From: Brasenia schreberi
Taxonomy: Eukaryota; Streptophyta; Magnoliopsida; Nymphaeales; Cabombaceae
NCBI GenBank assembly: GCA_036023115.1
Contig: JAYKKT010000064.1
Span: 9,880,001 to 9,944,000, forward strand
DNA length: 64,000 nucleotides
Direction of reading: 5' to 3'
The notes beneath the pieces were generated by a model. The model worked only from the letters and a program-made list of their open reading frames with translations. It was not told the origin of the DNA and made no database searches. Positions 58,003 through 64,000 of this stretch are shown in pieces. The position numbers and the translations under genes were made by a program. Position 1 is the stretch's first letter, and each line of letters starts with the position of its first letter.

Positions 58003-61000
58003 AGTTTTTGCATGTGTGGTTCTGATTTTGAAATGTGATCTCATAGCCGATGTGTAGCGTGAGCTATGGTGGCAAGAGTCATAGATTTGGAGCTTTTTCT
58101 GTGTTCAAACTCCTCAATATACGACTTCCGAATTATAAATCTAAAGGCCGGAGATGTCATATTTTCGCTGAATATTGAGCTGCCCCCTAACCTTGCATAG
58201 GGATTTTGTTTCAAGGCAGTCCAGCACCTTCATTTTCATTGTTGTTATGACGAATTGTGGATATTGGACAGCATATATATTTAAAGATACTTTCTCTAGT
58301 CAGAGAATGAGTAGTACTGAGCGATTCAAATATACATTGCGCTAAGCCAAATGCTAAGTTTCTAAAACATGATTCAGACCTAATAAGGTATAGAAATCCC
58401 CTTCATGAGTGTGCTCTTCTGTAGGGTTAGTGGTAAGCCAAGCTGTTTGAAATCAATGGTAATTTCAAATTAAAGTTTTTCAATCATTGAGCCAGTTGTA
58501 TGTCGAAATTCTCCCTTAAGTACATGCATTTGCGGTTCAAACTAAATAGGTGAAAAATAGATTTGTGCTCTTATCAAACAATAAGAAAACTGGAAAAAGA
58601 AAAGCGAAAACAATCCACATATGTGGTAAATAAGGGTCTTCTTAGAAAATATAATATGCCTTGACTGTTCATGGCTTCTTGCCATATATATATGATGCTC
58701 AGCAGCTGGCAAGGTTTAATCTTTTCTTTGATATAATACAGAATTAACACTTATTGTTGCTTTTGAGCTGCTTTTTATATGGGAAATTGGGATTCACCCT
58801 TATTGTTGTACTTCATTTTCTGTTACAGAGAGAGTGAAGCCTGCCAGTTGAGCTAATGCTCTGACTGCAACCTTATTGTTGTATTGCAAAAATAAAATGC
58901 TGTGAAACAGCATGCAACAATTTGAAAATCTTTGCTAGAAATGCAGATGGTCATCCCTACATTCGCCATAAATTAGACGAGTCAAACCATAAGACACCTG
59001 AGAGATTGAGATGGTTAAATAAAATGTTTGACTAACCAATAGAAGATTAGAGACCATAGGCTCGTCTCTTATTTTCTTCTTCTAGCTTGCCCTATTGCTC
59101 GTAAGTTTGGCAATGCTTAAGGTGTCATGGGCATTTCAGAGGGACTAGTAATAAGGCCTCAAAATGTTTGAAGAAAATAATAACCCAAGAATCTCACCTT
59201 TCTAGAGTTAAAGTGCTAATATGGCACAAGATAGAGCACCATGAGAAGAACTGGATCTCATCTACTCTACCACTTTGAGGCAAGGCTTGGCTTTGTTTTT
59301 GGTCTTGCTAACCACAAAAGACAACAAGTTTGGGAGCTAATGAATCAAATGCAAGTCGGGCCACTCCTCTCAGTAGGGCTATTTTTGAGGCCTTGCGCTT
59401 ACTTTGGCCAATTAGCTGGAGTCAAGGGCGACAAGGGCCCCCATAGAGAGGGGCTTACTGTGTAAGGCTCCCACGTGGTAGTAGTCTTATTGCCTAGTAG
59501 AGAGCCTGTGCAGAGCAAGCCAAGCGCTCTCGCGTGGCCCCTTTGAAAGGTCAATTAATGGCATACCATCACCTTTCAGGGATGGGGCACAAGAAGAGAC
59601 CACTGTAGAGTGGGAGCTCCCTGGGCTTGCCTTTAGTGGCTACCTTGACGCCTAAGATCCTGAACACAGTTCGCAGATGCTCTGCTATTTTAAAGAAAAA
59701 GGGAACAATATGATTGACAATTTTATCAATAGGAAGTTTAATCCCAATACTGTAGGTGGATCATAGTACCATTAAATTGTTCTCAAGGGTTTTGGGATAT
59801 AAGGGGATATCAAGTTCTTTGTTGATAAAAAAAGAGGCAATATGAGGGTCACCATGTTTCTACTTGGGTTTCCTTTCGATGAAGGTCAGGGCAGGGAGGC
59901 ATCTGCATTTAGCGGAGGGCAAAAACTATAGCAATGTGGGCTATTCACCTCATCCTAAAAAGTTTGCCCCTTGAACATTTGGAAAAATTGAAAACAGTAT
60001 GGGCCATGGTTGAATGTGAGTTCCATACCAAACTCACCTTCAGAAAAGGCTTTAGAGGCAGAAATGCAATGCCGTCTTTAGTACCACCACCTTTTTTTTA
60101 CAGTAGTACATTCAGATCAGATTACATATTCTGTAAATCCATAGGAGACCCATCAAAGTGGTCGATAGTCACCAAGGGACATCTTTGTAAATTAGGATAT
60201 CCAGTGACCATCACCCCTCTCTCTCTCTCTCTATTCCATCAAGAGTTCAAGTATAAGATATAACTCTAGTATCCATTAAATTTTTGGTCCCGATTTTCAT
60301 AAACCCCTCTTGATTTTCTAGATTTATCAAATAATAGTTACCTCTCTAGTTCGTTTCACAGAGTTTTTGTTAAAATCATAGGCAGAATTTTTGTTTCACA
60401 AAGCTTCATCAATTAATAGCTATCCTTGTTTGCTTTTACATTTCATTAAGTAATCATCATATTGCTCGATTATATCTTATATCCTTATCTTACATTTCAT
60501 TAACTCTAGTATCCATTATCTACTTGCTCCGTAGTTCCTTAAATCTCGGCATCTTAGTTCCTTAGAATCATTATATCTTATACTTGAACTCTTGACATCT
60601 AGATCATGCATCATCATCTTAGTTGCATTGATTCTCTCTAATTCTTGATCCTTTCATCCTCATATTGCTCGATTCTTGTTTGCTTTTGGCCTCATAATTA
60701 GTTTAAAGTGCTTGCATCTTAGCTCTTAACCTTTATTTCTTTTATCTCGTAATAGTTGACCTGTAGTTACTTGGAACTGCATCATCTTCATCTTCTTTTC
60801 ATTTCATTAGATTCATCCTTTAGTTTTTATGATTCTTAACATCAATTTCGTATGTATATTATACACACATAATTAGCTGCATTAGTCTTTTGCTTTCCTA
60901 ACTAGATATAGCATGTCATAGCATTACTTATATAGATAAAATTCTGCAACTTAGACTAGTTTCAGCATTTATATACATTTAAATATCACATAAAACTGAT

Positions 61001-61736
61001 TTCAGCTTATACATTATTGCATACTTAGAAACATATTTCGGTAGCACATAGGTAATTATAGTACATACATTAGATTAGCATTTTGCATTAGTTACAATCA
61101 ACATTAATAAAATTCAGCATAGAGTTAATTGTCAATATTTTAGAAATAATTCTCTCTTCAATTAATATATTCTGAAATTTCCAGCATGATTATTTGTGTT
61201 TTAGGCATATACCCTTAGCATAAATTTCAGCATAAATATATAGATCTTTTCAACATATTTCAGCATGGATTACCTGATGTAGTTAGCATTATCCAATTAT
61301 CCCTATTAAATCCATAACCCATGTTAGCAAAATATTTGTCCTAGAGCCCAAATTCAATTATGACCCAAAAGCAATAGGAATATGAACTCTTTTTACTCTC
61401 ACATTTCAATTTAAGTGTGAAGGTATTCTGTCTTTTACTAATAAGTAATTTTGTAATGTAAGAATTGATCCTTGTCTGCTAAAGCAAGAAGGCGATTATG
61501 AAAAGAATTTGATTTGAGTGCACAACACATAAAGGAAAAGTGAATAAGAGGTGAGTCACTCTTGGCTTAATTTTTATTTACTTTCATAAAATTAATAAGA
61601 TTGGATATAAGTTAAGAGTTTCGCATAACCTAAAATTTATATATACTTGGATCACCACCACATCCCATCTTCTTTAACAACAGGATTAGTGCAACTCATA
61701 CTCAAGCTTTAGATCTTTTGCATACTCTTGGAGTCT
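58003..61736. other. intergenic, no gene recognised
   Basis: 58003-59230 is AT-rich without motifs. Small open stretches at 59241-59465 and 59934-60263 lack family motifs and codon context. 60230-60850 is strongly pyrimidine-rich on the plus strand, with ctctagtatccatta phrases at 60265 and 60503. 60960-61270 repeats ttcagcat at loose intervals. This may be an old LTR-element remnant, but no ends or coding motifs were found. Confidence 0.4.
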
Positions 61737-62393
61737 TGGGGTGTGTTTGATTTGTTGTACCATGTCCTTAATACTATAACTATAGGCTCAACTGTTCACA
61801 TGAGACTAGAAACCGTGGTTCTATGTTTGGTTTATGCATGAATCTGTCACATAGGACCATACTTCTAGATTTGGTGCATGCATGCAAGTGGCACTCTAGT
61901 TTCATGTTTCAGTCAGTTCAATGTTCGATTTGCATGAAACTACAACCCGAAATTGGCTTTTCCTAATGTTTCATTTAAGCCCTTTCGATGACCTCTATGA
62001 TGCATGAAACTCCAACCATTCTTTTTTTCTTTCTTTGTAATATTCTCTTATTTTTCAGCCTCTTTTTTATTCAAATCCTTACATGTCAGGTCTACATATA
62101 AGAACTCTCTCTCTCAACGAGACCGAATGAACATGACCAAAATCATCAAGATGTGATAACAAAAGGAAACATATGCCAGACATACCAAAATAAACACAGT
62201 CTTTAAAATTTACATAATTGCTAAGCACACATTTTTTTTTATTCGCACACCTTTAATCCCTTTATACCCAAATTACCCTTCTCCTATCGCACATAGACAT
62301 GTTCCACGAAACACACTGGCCACACACCCAGTTGCATCTGCCTCAACAAGCAGATGCGCAAAGGGAGGCTGTGGGAAGCAAACACACCAGGAT
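61737..62393. mobile_element. possible MITE
   Basis: Left end gggtgtgtttgatttg (61739) and right end agcaaacacacca (62379) are imperfect inverted repeats, and the inside has no coding sequence. Repeated catgaaactacaacc / catgaaactccaacc phrases lie inside. No target-site duplication was found, so this is tentative. Confidence 0.25.
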
Positions 62394-62418
62394 AATTACA
62401 TCCGTTTACAAGGTATCG

Positions 62419-62423
<5 letters not shown>

Positions 62424-62483
<60 letters not shown>
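62424..62483. repeat. (GA)n microsatellite
   Basis: About 60 bp of uninterrupted GA repeats. Overlapping open frames (ERER, SLSL) are artefacts. Confidence 0.95.
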
Positions 62484-62484
<1 letters not shown>

Positions 62485-63193
62485 ATGTGAATAAAAGGGT
62501 GTGTGATTAATAAAAGGTACGTGAAGCAAATAGCAACTTAATGAACCTTTCAACTGATTATCTCACAAAAAACAAAACTTTTAACAACCCAAATGCTTAT
62601 GCCTAAACTCAAAAATGAGGGTGGGTATTTCGGTTAATCTTCATGTTGTATCACATTGTGTTCGTTTCAAATTTTAGGTTTCAACTCCCATTCGCCCCAA
62701 AATGAGTCTGGCCCGACCCAATGCCAGATTTTTCTAACCCTTTTAGGGAGCAGGGCCGATCGACTCAAATCGTCTGACCTTCGGGGCCAATGGGTCAGGC
62801 CGAGTCAGCCTGCAAATCCTTCATTTACGTACGACTATTATTTTTTGAAAGTTTGAATATAATAACATTACCTTTTTGTACATTTTCAATAACTTTTAAA
62901 TGTTTTTAAATTATGATTAATGCTATTGTAAATTAATAGGTGATATATCTTTGCCTGAGGAGCTGGTCCAGGGGGCCCATATATCATGGCCAGTGGCCCT
63001 CAATTGCCGACAGGGCCAGCACCTTGCAGGACTGGCCAGGATCACATTTTCCTCGGCTCACCAGAGTGTTCATTTTGGGTTTCTGAATGTGGCGCCAACC
63101 TGCTCCTTTTGGCGCCTCTTCGTCCTCTTCGGCATCCTCAACCGAGCACAGCCGTGAGCACTTGTGCCCGCGCACACACACACAGAGAAAGAG
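62484..63193 (+). promoter_or_regulatory. upstream region of the right-end gene
   Basis: AT-rich to about 62950, then GC-rich toward the start codon with a short CA repeat just before it (63174-63184). It should hold the promoter and 5' UTR; no single element is certain. Confidence 0.35.
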
Positions 63194-63788
63194 ATGGAGG
63201 TGAGGAGTCTGAGGAGAGCACTCGTCCCTCCTTCGCTTCTTCAGAATCCTTCACCCGCCAACATCCAATCTACCCGCCTGGCGCTTCACGTACCGATTCA
63301 CAACCCTTTTCTCATTGGACCTCTCTCTTTCCATTTCCTTTCTTTCTCACCCTCTGTGTGTGTACAGGTGAATGAAGATGGTTGCTCTAGTTCGGTATTC
63401 ATCGCATCTGGATGCCATGCCTACAAAGTGGAGGCAAGAAAAAACCATTTCACTGTCCCAACCCTGATCAGTTTTGGGATTCTGTGGGTTTTTTAAACGT
63501 CTATTATTTTATTTGGTATTCTTTTTAGGTGGGTTTGGAGGATTCGGCGGTGGAGAAAGGGAAAGACAGTCTCTTGATACCGATTCCGGCGAAGGTGGTT
63601 TGTTTCCATCGAATCGTTTTTTTTTTGACTGGTAGAAACTTATTAGATAGAGTTGTTTGGGTTCTTTGGTTTCTGTTTTGAAATGTTGCGTCTTCGATTG
63701 TGGGTTTCGAAGATATTGAGTTCGTCCAGAGTCAGGCGTTGTCCGCATCGTTCAGAAATTCAAAGTTTAGCTCTGGCGGATGCTGATT
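63194..63788 (+). CDS. first four exons of an unidentified plant gene, cut by window edge
   Basis: Exons are 63194-63289 (MEVRSLRRALVPPSLLQ ... TRLALH), 63368-63433 (VNEDGCSSSVFIASGCHAYK), 63529-63594 (VGLEDSAVEKGKDSLLIP) and 63713-63788 (RCPHRSEIQSLALADAD). The first three are 96, 66 and 66 nt, all phase 0; the fourth ends in phase 1 at gtgagt. The donor after exon 2 appears to be GC (gag|gcaaga). Start ATG at 63194: an in-frame ATG upstream (63164) would add only a low-complexity AHTHTE stretch. The protein pattern resembles an N-terminus found in plant proteins that may be WD40/transducin-like, but this recall is not firm and no function is claimed. Confidence 0.7.
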
Positions 63789-64000
63789 GTGAGTAACTTT
63801 TTTTCTCTATTTTATTGGTGGACATTGGGATGTGTATGGTTAAGGACTGGCTGTCATTTTTTTCCGGCAATTTTGGTGCATTTCTGAATTGGCATCTGTT
63901 AAGCGATATTAGAAGATTTCCCCTTTTCTGTTTGTTTGATCTTTTATAAATTTATGATTATGGTGATCATTTGCTTTGCTATGATTTGCTGATGAAGAGA

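Noticed and set aside
59241..60263. Possible small genes at 59241-59465 and 59934-60263
   Set aside because: Short open stretches without splice context, family motifs or conserved pattern.
62284..62553. Frames with SLSLSL or ERERER runs
   Set aside because: Products of the (GA)n microsatellite.
63194..63788. Firm assignment of the right-end gene to a WD40 family
   Set aside because: The resemblance is from memory and only about 100 residues are visible, so the gene is left unnamed.

Overview
This window is nuclear DNA of a flowering plant. It is AT-rich, its genes have GT-AG introns, it carries Ty1/copia elements with tRNA-Met-type primer sites, an RTE-clade LINE family with (TTG)n 3' tails, and single-exon type I MADS-box genes. 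The species cannot be named from sequence alone. Only a few genes are cellular; most of the window is repeats and decayed copies.

Layout. 1-6001: two minus-strand copia elements, the first apparently nested in the second. About 6.0-40.1 kb: a three-copy segmental duplication. Each unit runs in the same order: a UMP-CMP-kinase-like gene (+), a shared intergenic block, a type I MADS-box gene (-), then an AT-microsatellite spacer. The kinase is decayed in every unit: unit 1 keeps 3' exons, unit 2 keeps 5' exons, unit 3 has lost the exons. The MADS gene is open only in unit 2 (19436-21097), where it has gained a four-copy in-frame repeat of 67/68 residues. Unit 3 is split by two RTE LINEs and an old copia element.

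42280-42828 (-) is an intact TIM23 gene for the mitochondrial inner-membrane import channel. 45388-55823 (+) is a seven-exon MUTYH-type adenine DNA glycosylase gene. Its exons join to exactly 470 codons but contain one in-frame TAA, and intron 2 holds two RTE LINEs. The second LINE (50604-53874) has an undamaged 1043-residue endonuclease plus reverse transcriptase reading frame, and its target-site duplication copied the exon 3 splice acceptor. 55982-58002 is a small LTR element with no gag-pol that carries gene-like coding fragments. 58.0-63.2 kb shows no recognisable gene. 63194 to the right edge holds the first four exons of another plus-strand plant gene.

The main stories are a decaying kinase/MADS tandem duplication, a LINE family seen at every stage from intact to relic to a 215-bp bipartite derivative, and a DNA-repair gene apparently being lost or remodelled. 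All identities come from reading motifs by eye; no database search was run.
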